This document shows positions 17,953 to 26,824 of a stretch of DNA of 64,000 nucleotides, in pieces. The translations under genes were made by a program, and so were the position numbers. Under the pieces are notes generated by a model. It ran no database searches and was not told the DNA's origin. It saw only the letters and a program-made list of their open reading frames with translations. Each line of letters opens with the position of its first letter. Position 1 is the first letter of the stretch. Source of the DNA: Nannocystis punicea (lineage in GTDB: Bacteria > Myxococcota_A > Polyangia > Nannocystales > Nannocystaceae); assembly GCF_026965555.1 (NCBI RefSeq), contig NZ_CP114040.1, positions 9,832,001 through 9,896,000 of the forward strand, read 5' to 3'.

Positions 17953-18711
17953 ATGGAGCTCAATCCGGCCCAGCTCGAGTCGTTCGCTGCCGCGGGTTAC
18001 CTCGTCGTCGGTCCGCTTTTGCCACCGGAACGCGTCGAACGTCTGCGCGCGGCACTCGACGAGCTGTGGAACGCGTGGTCGGCCGAGCTCGGGGTCTCGC
18101 GCGCGGCCTACTGCCGGGTGGTATCGCAGTGGACCAACCTGTGGGAGTCCCACCCGGCGTTCGCCGAGCAGCTGCGCGACCCGGTGTGCACGGCGATGGC
18201 CGCCAACCTGATTGGTTGCCGCCGGGTCCGAGTGTTCCACGATCACGTGATCTCAAAGCCGCCGGGGCAGTCCAGCGCCGTGCCATGGCACCAGGATTAT
18301 CCGTACTGGCCGCTGCAGGCCCCGCGCGCCGTATCGCTGTGGCTGGCGCTGGACGATGCGACGCCGGAGTCGGGGTGCATGCACTTCATGCCGGGCGCGC
18401 ACCGCGAGGGTGAGTGCCCGGCCGTCGATTTCCTAAACGATAGCAAGGACTGGGGGCCGCGGCGCTTGGCCGTGCGCGCGGTCCCGGTCCCGGCCGGATG
18501 GGGGATCTTTCATCACTGTCTTTCGTGGCACACGACGCCGGCGAACACGTCGGAGCGCCCGCGCCGGGCGTACATCTCGATTTACATGGACGCGGATTGC
18601 ACCTACGACCCGGCGCATTCACAGTGGCACCCGATGAACGCGCGCGTGACCGTGCCGCCGGGCGGGGTGTTCAACGACGATAATTTTCCGATCGTCGGCG
18701 AGGCACCGTGA
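17953..18711 (+). CDS. Phytanoyl-CoA dioxygenase (PhyH) family Fe(II)/2-oxoglutarate oxygenase
   Basis: A 252-residue PhyH-type oxygenase that would hydroxylate a small-molecule substrate using iron and 2-oxoglutarate. The iron-binding HxD is in PWHQDYPYW (H117, D119) and the distal His is in HHCLSWHTTPANTS. The Arg that binds 2-oxoglutarate is probably in RPRRAYISIY. It is the first gene of a six-gene operon and overlaps the next gene by 4 nt (ATGA-type overlap at 18708-18711). The substrate is not deducible. PhyH proteins in this context usually tailor natural products or lipids. Confidence 0.87.
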   Translation: MELNPAQLESFAAAGYLVVGPLLPPERVERLRAALDELWNAWSAELGVSRAAYCRVVSQWTNLWESHPAFAEQLRDPVCTAMAANLIGCRRVRVFHDHVISKPPGQSSAVPWHQDYPYWPLQAPRAVSLWLALDDATPESGCMHFMPGAHREGECPAVDFLNDSKDWGPRRLAVRAVPVPAGWGIFHHCLSWHTTPANTSERPRRAYISIYMDADCTYDPAHSQWHPMNARVTVPPGGVFNDDNFPIVGEAP

Positions 18712-20024
18712 CGACGATCAGCATGTTCTCGTCGAGCCGCGACCTGCGCGAGGGGCTCCACCGCTCCCTCTCGCTGATTCAGGCAGCGACCGGGTTCGGC
18801 GCCGAGGCGGACGCGCCGTGGTGGATCGCGGTACCGGAGGCGCAGCGGGCGGCGGCGGAGCGCGGCGACCTGAAGATCGAGTCCCTGGCGCCGCTGTTCA
18901 CGACGCCGGAGCGCCACGCCCGGTTGCTGACCGCGTTCGCGCGGGTCGGCGCTGCACCGCCCCCGCCCGCGGAGACCCTCGCGGAGATGTTCGCCGATGC
19001 GGTGCTGTCGAATCGAGCGCTGGCGGCGCACGCGGGGCGCGATGTGTACGGGGCGAGCAACAAACGGCTGTGGGACGTGCTGGTGAGCCCGGTCGCGCAG
19101 GCCCTCGACGCGACGTACGGCGCGGGGCTGATGGGCGAGCCGAGCGGTGACGTCCGGGAGAGTGCGCCCGTGCCGGCGGTGCTGGACTTGCTGTCCCGAC
19201 TGATGACATTCGACACCCGCCCCGAGGGGGCCGACCATGACGCCTGCGCGCAGTGTTTGGCGGAGTTGCTCGCCGCGCGCGGGTTCGAGGTCGAGCTGCG
19301 GCGGGCCGAGGGGCACGCGCCGATCATCACGGCCACGCGCGGAGCTCGCGGGCTCGACGGCGAGCTCGTGCTCTACGGGCATTACGACGTCTCGCCGGTT
19401 GAGCCCGGGCGAGCGTGGCGCTATCCGCCGAATCGATTGACCGCGGCGGAAGGGCGCCTGTGGGGGCGCGGGGTCGCGGACAACCTCGGACCGCTGGCGA
19501 CGCGGCTGTGGGCGCTGGAGACGCTCACCAAGGCGCCGGCGCTGCGGTGGATCATTCAGGGCGAGGAGGAGCGCGGGTCGCCGCTGGCCCACCGTGTGTT
19601 CCCGGAGCTGCTGGCGGGGCTACGGCCGACGCTTTGGCTCGAGGAGACGGGCTACCATGATCACGCCGACGGGACGCTGCGGCTGCTCTCGCGCACGATC
19701 GGCGCGGCGCCAGACGCCAGCGAGGCGCCGGACGCTGCGCTCGAGCGCCTGCTGCTCGGGCTGCGGTTGCTGATGCGCAGCCGCAGGCTGGGGACCCGCG
19801 CGGAGACTCGCGGGCTCAACAAGGACGTCGTCGAAGGTGGCTGCCCGTTCAATCGCAACCTGCCGCCCGGAGCGCGTTACATCGCGCTCGGGATCAACGA
19901 CTCGCGCGCGAGGATCCACGCCCCCGACGAATCGATTCCGGCGTGGACCGGAGGGCTGCACCGCGACGAGCTAGCGCTACTGTTCCGCTGGGCTCACCGG
20001 GTGGCTGGCGAATATGACCCGTGA
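18708..20024 (+). CDS. M20-family metallohydrolase with extra N-terminal region
   Basis: A 438-residue protein. Residues about 150-438 are an M20 peptidase/deacylase: zinc ligands in YGHYDVSP and WGRGVADN, the catalytic Glu pair in IQGEEERGSP, and the late His in RIHAPDESIP. The first 150 residues are a helical domain not normally present in M20 enzymes, function unknown. M20 enzymes cleave amide bonds of small substrates. The gene overlaps both neighbours (4 nt upstream, 11 nt downstream), so it is translated with them. I infer removal of an amino-acyl group or maturation of the pathway product. Confidence 0.85.
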   Translation: MTTISMFSSSRDLREGLHRSLSLIQAATGFGAEADAPWWIAVPEAQRAAAERGDLKIESLAPLFTTPERHARLLTAFARVGAAPPPPAETLAEMFADAVLSNRALAAHAGRDVYGASNKRLWDVLVSPVAQALDATYGAGLMGEPSGDVRESAPVPAVLDLLSRLMTFDTRPEGADHDACAQCLAELLAARGFEVELRRAEGHAPIITATRGARGLDGELVLYGHYDVSPVEPGRAWRYPPNRLTAAEGRLWGRGVADNLGPLATRLWALETLTKAPALRWIIQGEEERGSPLAHRVFPELLAGLRPTLWLEETGYHDHADGTLRLLSRTIGAAPDASEAPDAALERLLLGLRLLMRSRRLGTRAETRGLNKDVVEGGCPFNRNLPPGARYIALGINDSRARIHAPDESIPAWTGGLHRDELALLFRWAHRVAGEYDP

Positions 20025-22356
20025 TCTGCCGGTGCTCTCGCCGCGGACGCGACGGGCGTACCTCGAGCGGCTCGGGGTGGCGGCGGTCGAGGTCGATCTC
20101 GCAGGGCTGACGGCGCTGCAGGTGGCGCACCTGCGGGCGCTGCCGTTCCACAACCTGTTCCTGCTGGCCGGCGAGGGCGCCGATCCGGGCCTGCCGTCGA
20201 TCGAGGCCGCCGTCGAGGGCGCGCTCCGCGGCGAGGGCGGGACGTGTCACCTCCTGTCGCCCCCGTTCGTCGCGCTGCTGCGCGCGCTCGGCTTCGACGC
20301 CTGGCTGGCGGCGGGATCGGTGGGCGCCCCCGGCGATCACATCGTCGGCGTGGTCCGCCTGCGGGAGGGCCTGTTCGTGTGCGACGTCGGCAACGGACAC
20401 CCGTATTTGCAGCCGTTCCCGCTCGCCGCCGACGAGCACGGCCAGACGGCGTACGGCTGGCAGTTCGCGTTCGGGCCCTGCCCACAAGGACAGGCGGGCG
20501 CGACGCACCGCCTCCGCCGGCGGCTCGCGGACGGGTCGTGGAAGACGGTCTATACGCTCGACCCGCGCCCGGTCGATTACGCGTCCTTCGCGGCGATCAT
20601 CCGCGAGCACCACACGCGCGTCGGCTTCGGTCCGTTCATGACCGGGCTCCGCGCGGTGCGGATGACCGCGGACGTGTTGGTGACGCTCCGGGATCACCAG
20701 CTCGAGCGGTTTCATCGCAGCGGGCGGCTGACGAGCCGGCGCATGGTGGCCGACGAGCCGGCGATCGGGCGCGTGCTGGCGCGCTGCTTCGGCCTCGGGA
20801 GTGCACCGTGGCTGGCGGCACTGGCGGCACTCCGCCGGCGCCATCCGTTAAGTTGGGCGCTGCCGGTGGAGGTGACGGCGGAGCCGCTGCGCGTGCTGGC
20901 GACAGTCGGGGTCACCGATCGCGCGAGTGCGCTGTCCCGTCTCGGAAGCGGGCTGTTGCGAGCGCGTAGCCGGGCGGGGCTGGCCGCCGACGCGGTCGGC
21001 CTTCTGGCGCTCGACAACGGGGTGCAGGCGGGCGCGCTGGCGACGGAGGCGGCGGCGCTGCAGGCGGAGGGGTTGCCGACGATCGTGGTGCCCGCGGACA
21101 TGGCGGCGGAGTGGCACGCGCGGCTGGTCGCGGGCGGCCTCGCGGCGGACTCGCCCGAGTCGCGGCCGCGCTGCATCGCCACCTGTCGCGCGCTGCAGGT
21201 CGCGGCGCTGTGGCGACATTTCACCGTCGAGCCGGGGCTCGGCGCGCTCCCCCGCGGCGGCTCGCCGGCGGTGTGGATGATCGACGACGATCTCGAGTTC
21301 TCGCGGCTGGAGGTGGAGGGCGACGGCCTCGCGCTACGGCCGGCCGACGACGTGCTCGTGACCGCGGCGTCGCTGCGGCGAGACCACCCGGAAGTGTCCG
21401 TGCTGATCGGCGGCACGACCGGCTGTCCGCCGGTGCCGGGGTTCACGATGCTGGCGTCGCAGATTGTCGATCTGGCGGCGCACGTCGAGCAGGCCGGGGT
21501 GTCGTCACCCGGTGCGCGGTATGTCCCGACGAGGCGGGATCGCGCGCGCACCGATTACCACTACGATCTCAGCGATCACGGACCGGCGTACCTCGAGGCG
21601 TTCTCGTGGGAGTCGATCGATGGCGCGCGGCTCGACACGCGCGCGGCGCTCCTCGCCCACCTACAAGCGGTGCCGGGGCTCGCGTGGGGAATGCCCTGTA
21701 CGCGCCTGCTCGTGCACGACTCGGCGGCGCCGCTGGTGCCGACCACGGCGCGCGGCGGCAATGCGTTGTTTTTCGACCTCGACGCGCTGTTCGCGGCGCC
21801 GCCGCTTGCGCTGCGCTGCCGCGACGGGATCGTGACGCGGCGCGGCGACACAGTGTGGGGAGAGCTCATGGCCGGGCAGCCGGCGACGGTCGTCGTGCGC
21901 GGGCCGTTGTCGCTGCACCACGTCCGCCGCGCCGGCGATCACAGCGCGCCGCTCGTCGGCGCCCAGGGATCCCAGGGTGCGATGCGGCGGTTCGCGGAGG
22001 CGCAGCTGCGCGGCACGACGCTCGCGCGGCTCGTCGCGGTCCGCCGAAGCGGCGAGCGCGTCGAGGCGCTGGCGGTGCTCGCGGAGCGCACTCGCCGGCA
22101 GCGCGACGCGATGGCGTGCTTCTGGCAGCGCCTGTCGCGGCTGTCCGATTGGACAGCCGACCGCGCGGTGTGGTGGCACGACGGCGGAGAGGTGCTCGCC
22201 GCCCTCAAACAGGCCCTCGCCGCGCTCGCCGCCGTCGCCGCGACGACGGCGGAGCTCGGCGGGGCGACGGCCGAGCCAGCTGTCGCCGCGGAGCTCGAGG
22301 CATTTGCCGCGTCGATTCCGGCCGCCGTCGCGCGCTGGAAGGAGCTGTGGCGGTGA
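20014..22356 (+). CDS. Fusion of arylamine N-acetyltransferase-like and glycosyltransferase-like domains
   Basis: A 780-residue protein. The N-terminal 260 or so residues resemble arylamine N-acetyltransferases: RALPFHNLF, catalytic Cys in GEGGTCHLLSPPF, His in GDHIVGVVRL and Asp in VCDVGNGHPY. The remainder looks like a GT-A nucleotide-sugar enzyme: WMIDDDLEFSRL gives a DDD metal motif, and RGGNALFFDLDAL follows. A helical C-terminal tail (ALKQALAALAAVAATTAELG) closes the protein. Such a fusion would both acylate and glycosylate one acceptor. Glycosyltransferase identity is inferred from fold-like motifs only. Two of the scattered short palindromes lie inside this gene (20477, 22139). Confidence 0.7.
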   Translation: MTRDLPVLSPRTRRAYLERLGVAAVEVDLAGLTALQVAHLRALPFHNLFLLAGEGADPGLPSIEAAVEGALRGEGGTCHLLSPPFVALLRALGFDAWLAAGSVGAPGDHIVGVVRLREGLFVCDVGNGHPYLQPFPLAADEHGQTAYGWQFAFGPCPQGQAGATHRLRRRLADGSWKTVYTLDPRPVDYASFAAIIREHHTRVGFGPFMTGLRAVRMTADVLVTLRDHQLERFHRSGRLTSRRMVADEPAIGRVLARCFGLGSAPWLAALAALRRRHPLSWALPVEVTAEPLRVLATVGVTDRASALSRLGSGLLRARSRAGLAADAVGLLALDNGVQAGALATEAAALQAEGLPTIVVPADMAAEWHARLVAGGLAADSPESRPRCIATCRALQVAALWRHFTVEPGLGALPRGGSPAVWMIDDDLEFSRLEVEGDGLALRPADDVLVTAASLRRDHPEVSVLIGGTTGCPPVPGFTMLASQIVDLAAHVEQAGVSSPGARYVPTRRDRARTDYHYDLSDHGPAYLEAFSWESIDGARLDTRAALLAHLQAVPGLAWGMPCTRLLVHDSAAPLVPTTARGGNALFFDLDALFAAPPLALRCRDGIVTRRGDTVWGELMAGQPATVVVRGPLSLHHVRRAGDHSAPLVGAQGSQGAMRRFAEAQLRGTTLARLVAVRRSGERVEALAVLAERTRRQRDAMACFWQRLSRLSDWTADRAVWWHDGGEVLAALKQALAALAAVAATTAELGGATAEPAVAAELEAFAASIPAAVARWKELWR
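20477..20494. repeat. Dispersed palindrome copy (in CDS)
   Basis: CCTGCCC-ACAA-GGACAGG, one mismatch from a perfect 7-bp stem with a 4-nt loop. It is within the NAT-glycosyltransferase gene. Confidence 0.5.
22139..22158. repeat. Dispersed palindrome copy (in CDS)
   Basis: GGCTGTCC-GATT-GGACAGCC, a perfect 8-bp stem with a 4-nt loop, encoding LSDWTA in the NAT-glycosyltransferase gene. Confidence 0.55.
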
Positions 22357-23399
22357 AGGTCTTGGCGACGATGGGTTACTTCGACGCCGGCGGCGACGGA
22401 GCTCTGTGGGGCCTCGATCTCGCGACCGGTCGCGCGGACCTGCTCTTGCGCTACACGCCCCCCGTTGCCCTGCGCGTGCCGACGCGCGGCTTCACCGGCG
22501 GGTGTTGGGGCCCCGATGGGTCGCTCTACATCGCCGGGCACGCGGCCGTGTTCCGCATCGATCCGGGCCGGTGGGCCGTCGACGGGGTGCTGCACGTGCC
22601 GTCCTTCAACGACCTCCACCACGTCGCCGCTGACGACGAGCGGTTGTACGTCGCCAACACGGGCAGCGACGCGATCGACGTGTTCGCACGCGATGGGCGC
22701 TTTGTCGGCAGCCACCATCTCGCGCCCGGATGGCTGCTGGCCCGGCGAATGACCGGATCGACGCCCGGACGCGAGGTCGACGTCGCGGCGTCGCAGTGGG
22801 ACGGCGAGCCGCCGCCAGGATGGACGCACGAGGCCGGGGACGACGGCTACCACACGCCGGTGGCCCAGCGCGTGACGACCCCATACTGGCGGTCGAAGCT
22901 GCCGGATCGCTTTCACCCGAATCACGTGTGTGTCGCCGCGGGGCGGGTGCTCGTCACCTGCCTCAACGACGGCTCGATCCGCGAGGTAACCGGCCTGACG
23001 ACGGTCACGCATTTGCCAGGCACGTTTCCGCATGACGGGCTCCGGCGCGCCGACGGGCTATGGTTCACATCGATCGACGGCGGCATCTGGCGGCTGTCGG
23101 GGGCGCCCGAGTCGACCGGAGACAGGGCGGAGCGTGTGTTCGACGTGTTCGCGTCGACGGGTCACTGGGGGTGGTGCCGCGGGCTATGGATCGACGGCGA
23201 GGCGCTCGCGGTCGGGTTGACGGAGGTCCGCGCCGATCGTCTGCCGCGCCACCGCTGGTCGGAGCGAGCGCCCGCCGGCTCGGAGACGTCGGTGCTGTGG
23301 ATCGAGCGGTCGCGGGGGACGCTGCGCGGCCGCGTCGATCTGACCGACCGGGCGCGGCACGCGAAAATCTACAGCATCCTGCCATGGAGCGGACGATGA
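22353..23399 (+). CDS. Beta-propeller-like protein of the operon
   Basis: A 348-residue protein starting at GTG 22353, overlapping the previous stop (GTGA). Repeated blade-like segments are seen: GALWGLDLATGR, GSLYIAGHAAVFRIDP, ERLYVANTGSDAIDVFARDG, GRVLVTCLNDGSIREV and GLWFTSIDGGIWRL. These indicate an NHL/SMP-30-like six-bladed propeller, similar in feel to TIGR03032/DUF4915 proteins that accompany glycosyl- or sulfotransferase pathways. No signal peptide, so it is probably cytoplasmic. A lactonase, lyase or binding role is possible. The much longer open frame upstream (from 21111) is antisense-like shadow. Confidence 0.75.
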   Translation: MKVLATMGYFDAGGDGALWGLDLATGRADLLLRYTPPVALRVPTRGFTGGCWGPDGSLYIAGHAAVFRIDPGRWAVDGVLHVPSFNDLHHVAADDERLYVANTGSDAIDVFARDGRFVGSHHLAPGWLLARRMTGSTPGREVDVAASQWDGEPPPGWTHEAGDDGYHTPVAQRVTTPYWRSKLPDRFHPNHVCVAAGRVLVTCLNDGSIREVTGLTTVTHLPGTFPHDGLRRADGLWFTSIDGGIWRLSGAPESTGDRAERVFDVFASTGHWGWCRGLWIDGEALAVGLTEVRADRLPRHRWSERAPAGSETSVLWIERSRGTLRGRVDLTDRARHAKIYSILPWSGR

Positions 23400-23935
23400 G
23401 ACCCATCATTGCGATCGTGGGGGGAGCCCACGCCCCCGCGCCGGTGTTGGCCGCGGCCGAGGCGCTCGGTCGTCTGGTGGTGGACGCCGGGTTCCGCGTG
23501 GTGACCGGAGGCTTGACCGGTGTGATGGAAGCAGCGTCGCGCGGCGGTCGATCGGCGCGCGGATGGTTCGAGGGCGCGGTGCTCGGGATCCTGCCGGGGC
23601 TGGATCCGGCGGCGGCGAATCCATGGGTCGACGTCGCCATTGCGACGGGCCTCAATCACGCGCGCAACGTGGTGGTGGTCGCTAGCGCGGACGTGGTGGT
23701 GGCGGTCGGAGGCGGCGCCGGGACGCTGTCCGAGATCGCGCTCGCGTGGGCGCACGGAAAGCCGGTGCTCGGCCTCGACGTCGGCGAGGGCTGGTCGAGT
23801 CGGCTGGGCGGAGAGGTCCTCGACGACCGTCGAAGCGAGCCGATCCGGCGCGCCCACGGCCCAGAGGACGCGCTGGCGCAGATCGTCGCGCTGTTGGCAG
23901 CCCGGCCGGGCAACAAGCCGCCGCCGGTATTCTGA
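23396..23935 (+). CDS. TIGR00725/LOG-like nucleotide-binding protein
   Basis: A 179-residue Rossmann-like protein. The pattern IAIVGGAHAPAPVL, VVTGGLTGVMEAASRGG and VVAVGGGAGTLSEIALAWAH matches the TIGR00725 group, related to LOG/lysine decarboxylase-like (SLOG) proteins with GGxGTxxE. These bind nucleotides or nucleotide-derived ligands; biochemical roles are mostly unproven. ATG at 23396 overlaps the preceding TGA (ATGA). In this operon it may bind or process a nucleotide-linked intermediate, for example by phosphoribohydrolase activity. Confidence 0.82.
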   Translation: MRPIIAIVGGAHAPAPVLAAAEALGRLVVDAGFRVVTGGLTGVMEAASRGGRSARGWFEGAVLGILPGLDPAAANPWVDVAIATGLNHARNVVVVASADVVVAVGGGAGTLSEIALAWAHGKPVLGLDVGEGWSSRLGGEVLDDRRSEPIRRAHGPEDALAQIVALLAARPGNKPPPVF

Positions 23936-23947
23936 GCGGGGAGACAC

Positions 23948-24826
23948 GTGGTGGGCACGCGGATCTGGATGTATCACCGGGTACTGCCGCTCCAATTGAC
24001 GGCGTTCGGACACCCGAGCTGTTATCACCTGCGCGAGACGGCCATCACGCCGGAAGTGTGGGCCGACGATTTGCGAAGGCTCCAACCGGTGATCGCCCTC
24101 GAGGAGGTCGTTGCGGCGCTGGAAGCCGGCACTGCGCCGCCGGCCGGGAACGTGCTGACGTTCGATGACGGTTATGCCGAGTGGTCCGGGCTGGTCGCCG
24201 ACAGCCTGCGCGCCGCTGGGGCGACGGCCACCTTCTTTGTCACCACGGGCATGCACCGGGCGGCCGCGCGGCCGCAGGCGATCGACGCCTACTACTGGCT
24301 GCTCGACCAGGCGCGGGCGCCGGTCTGGCGTGTGACCTTGCCTGGCGGACAGGTATGCCACGGCGACCTGCGCACGGCGGCTGGCAAGCGCTGGCTGGTG
24401 ATTGAGTCGCCGATCAAGCGCGCCCTGGCCCGGGAGGGGGCGGAGGTGCAGGCGGAAATACTCGCCGCGGTGGAGCAGGCGGTCGGCGTGCGGGTGGCGC
24501 CGGATCTCGCGGCCGCGCTGTACATGGACGAGACGCAATGGCGGCGCCTCGCGCGCGCGCACACGCTCGGCGCCCACGGTGTTACGCACCGGCCCTGGAC
24601 GGCGCTGACGGCCGACGAACTCGCCACGGAGCTGATCCAGAGCCGGGAGGTGCTGGAGGGCGCTACCGATGCGCGGGTTGAGTTCGCGGCGTATCCCGAC
24701 GGGGCATGGGACGCGCGTGTGATCGCGGCGACACGGGCCGTGGGATACCGCGCGGGGCTGATCGTGGGCGACACGGAGCGGCCGGGGCTGTTCACCCTGG
24801 CCCGGGTGTTTCGCCGCGGGGACTGA
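23948..24826 (+). CDS. Polysaccharide deacetylase-family protein
   Basis: A 292-residue NodB-fold deacetylase (carbohydrate esterase 4). The first motif is LTFDDGYAEW (catalytic Asp plus metal Asp) and the second is GAHGVTHRPW (metal His pair), followed by FAAYPDGAWD near the third motif. It would remove N- or O-acetyl groups from a sugar, or hydrolyse a related amide. No signal peptide is visible, so it probably acts in the cytoplasm on a precursor. GTG at 23948 follows a GGGGAG ribosome site 12 nt after the previous stop; GTG 23951 is an alternative. It is the last gene of the six-gene operon. Confidence 0.85.
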   Translation: MVGTRIWMYHRVLPLQLTAFGHPSCYHLRETAITPEVWADDLRRLQPVIALEEVVAALEAGTAPPAGNVLTFDDGYAEWSGLVADSLRAAGATATFFVTTGMHRAAARPQAIDAYYWLLDQARAPVWRVTLPGGQVCHGDLRTAAGKRWLVIESPIKRALAREGAEVQAEILAAVEQAVGVRVAPDLAAALYMDETQWRRLARAHTLGAHGVTHRPWTALTADELATELIQSREVLEGATDARVEFAAYPDGAWDARVIAATRAVGYRAGLIVGDTERPGLFTLARVFRRGD

Positions 24827-25184
24827 CGGGTCGAATCATCGAGGGGGCCCGGGCGCGCCACACGGTGGCATAACAGGTCGGCGCGGGGTGGGCCAACAGG
24901 CGCGGCAACGCGTGCAGAGCAGCGACTCATCCGCAAGGCCCGCGGCAGCATCCTCGAGTGCAACCCAGACGGTGCGCTCGCCACCGTCGCGGTCGTGAGC
25001 AGGCATCTCGCCGACGGCTCCGGCGAGGCGAGATTAACGGTCGCAGCGTCCAGGGGAGGTTCGGCCGCTGCGTCGCCGACTACGCCAAGACCGCGGCACT
25101 CGGCCCCGACAGCATGTTGAATTTCTTTGCTTTAAGACCGTGAAGCGTGAAGCGTCAGCTGGTCGAGCGCGTCCACCACCGACC
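24827..25184. other. Intergenic, possible decayed coding sequence
   Basis: No intact gene. A plus-strand stretch around 24920-25040 (RKARGSILECNPDGALATVA) has coding-like composition without a start, and may be a remnant. Nothing else is recognised. Confidence 0.35.
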
Positions 25185-25478
25185 ATGACGACGCCCTTCG
25201 AGCGCTACCTCGCGTCCATCGCCGCCTCTTTCCCCTCTCTCAAGGGGGCACCGCTGAACCCCTGGAACGATGATGCCTTCCGGGCATGGGCTGAAGCTCA
25301 GCCTGAGAAGACCGCGGCGTGGTGGGCAGCTCGCTTCGTCCTGGCGTTCGGAACGGCAAGGCGACGAGCATGGGTGGCGAAGAGGCGTCCACCCGGCACC
25401 GTGGTGCGCTACGGGTTCGACATCTTCGAGGCACAGGCTGCGTGGACCGAAGGCGATCGGCGAGCCGCCGCGATCTGA
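25185..25478 (+). CDS. Small hypothetical protein
   Basis: 97 residues from ATG 25185 (MTTPFERYLASIAASFPSLK). It contains an aromatic helical segment (DAFRAWAEAQPEKTAAWWAA) and a basic C-terminal half. An upstream GTG at 25140 is in frame but adds an Arg/Pro-rich prefix. No family is recognised. It overlaps nothing and is followed 0 nt later by a possible tiny zinc-ribbon frame. Confidence 0.45.
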   Translation: MTTPFERYLASIAASFPSLKGAPLNPWNDDAFRAWAEAQPEKTAAWWAARFVLAFGTARRRAWVAKRRPPGTVVRYGFDIFEAQAAWTEGDRRAAAI

Positions 25479-25628
25479 TTGCTGACCGCCGGCGAGCCGG
25501 CGCCCGCGATCGAGCCCGTGGTGATGCGATGCTCGTGCGAGCCACCGGTGATGATCACCGTCGATATCGTGCGGCTGAGCCGGAGCCCGATCGTGTGCCA
25601 CCGCTGCGAGTGCCATTTCATGCAGTAA
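25479..25628 (+). CDS. Possible mini zinc-ribbon protein
   Basis: 49 codons from TTG 25479. The C-terminal part MRCSCEPPVMITVDIVRLSR then CHRCEC has two Cys pairs (C-x-C and C-x2-C-x-C) about 20 residues apart, as in a zinc ribbon. It begins immediately after the TGA of the preceding small gene. No clear ribosome site. Confidence 0.3.
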   Translation: MLTAGEPAPAIEPVVMRCSCEPPVMITVDIVRLSRSPIVCHRCECHFMQ

Positions 25629-25821
25629 TGGACGTGGGCCGCCGCTCCAGCGGGGCCGTATGCTGGCAGTCGGACGACATTGGATGCAGGCGACGACGGC
25701 GGTCGTATATCCGCATCGTTTGGCGCGGGAGCAGAAAGCAGGCGAGCACGAACCCACCACGCTGGCCATCACGCTCTTTGAAATCCGGGGTGGCCGTGTC
25801 TCACGCAACATTAGCAGGTCG

Positions 25822-25890
25822 GGGAACCTCGGCCGCGAAGTCCTTGGCCGAAAGAACTGCCTGTTCCTCGGCAGCGACGCCCTCCCACGG
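25822..25890 (+). pseudogene. Possible IS66 transposase remnant
   Basis: NLGREVLGRKNCLFLGSDA resembles the IS66 TnpC C-terminal block (GRKN.LF.GSD). It is only about 20 codons, with no IS ends, so it is a fossil fragment next to the CBASS-like genes. Confidence 0.4.
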
Positions 25891-25921
25891 AATCACGTGT
25901 TCATGACTACCACTTGATAGG

Positions 25922-26824
25922 CTACCCTTTGGACGAGCGCGCAGAACTACCGGGCGACGATTGGGTTTGCTGGAGTGTGGTAATGCGTTCCCATTTCTCG
26001 TTCGCTATCTGTTCGGTCTTCTTCCAGAGGCGGTCTGGAAGCACTGGAGCAGCGGCGAGAGCGCAATCATAAGTCGAGGTCCAGCGCTGGATCTCTATTT
26101 CCGCGCTCGGGCCTCGGGACCGACGTAGAGTAATGAACTGGCCAGCACACTCGTGTGCAGTGAAATGCAGGTCTTTATAGGCAAGCCAGGCGTCGAGATG
26201 TGGTCCCAGGGTCAGACCGGCAACGAGCGCGAGAGCGGCCTGGTTGGTTTGAAAAGTCACGGCACCGTCAGACAGTGATGACAAGATAATAATCAAAAGC
26301 GAGGACATTATCCAAAGTCCAAAGAAGACAAGACGGCTCTCCCGAGCGCCTCGTTCCGCAATCAGCTCTGTCTGCAGTGCAGATTGCGTAAGTGCATCGA
26401 TGAGTCGAGCTCGACCAACAGCGGCGTGTGTGTTATAATACACACGATCAACCTCCACGGCCCCGAGATCGAGTCGCTCTGATGGGGCGGGCAGGTCGTG
26501 TACCACGCGGGGCGAGGGTTCACGTCCCAGTGTTTCGAGTTGACGATGCTCTCGGCGGATTTCCTCGCCCCGGCCGTAGGCGGTACGGCTGAAGCGGGTG
26601 AACAGACGGGATGCGACCTGAAGGGCCACGATCGTTACGAAGAGAATGAGCGTGCCCCACCATGGGAGATCGAGTGCGCTGATCGCGGCAACCGCCGCAG
26701 AGATGTAGGAAATCACGAAGACGGCGCGCTGGTGATCCTTGGCCCGCTTGTAGTAGGCGACCATGGCGCGCTGGAATTCCCCCTCCCGAGAGGGGCCCGA
26801 AGCTGTAGGCGGAACGAGGGTCAT
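25922..26824 (-). CDS. S-4TM-type pore-forming effector, CBASS-like
   Basis: A 300-residue membrane protein. Two hydrophobic segments lie near the N-terminus (VFVISYISAAVAAISALDL, TLILFVTIVALQVASRLFT) and two more in the middle (LVFFGLWIMSSLLIIILSSL, AALALVAGLTLGPHLDAWLA), with a long cytoplasmic region between and after. This layout matches the S-4TM family of predicted pore-forming effectors that are activated by cyclic nucleotides. Its ATG overlaps the stop of the upstream CD-NTase gene (ATGA at 26821-26824), so the two are made together. Inferred role: membrane permeabilisation and growth arrest on second-messenger binding. Confidence 0.8.
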   Translation of the reverse strand: MTLVPPTASGPSREGEFQRAMVAYYKRAKDHQRAVFVISYISAAVAAISALDLPWWGTLILFVTIVALQVASRLFTRFSRTAYGRGEEIRREHRQLETLGREPSPRVVHDLPAPSERLDLGAVEVDRVYYNTHAAVGRARLIDALTQSALQTELIAERGARESRLVFFGLWIMSSLLIIILSSLSDGAVTFQTNQAALALVAGLTLGPHLDAWLAYKDLHFTAHECAGQFITLRRSRGPSAEIEIQRWTSTYDCALAAAPVLPDRLWKKTEQIANEKWERITTLQQTQSSPGSSARSSKG

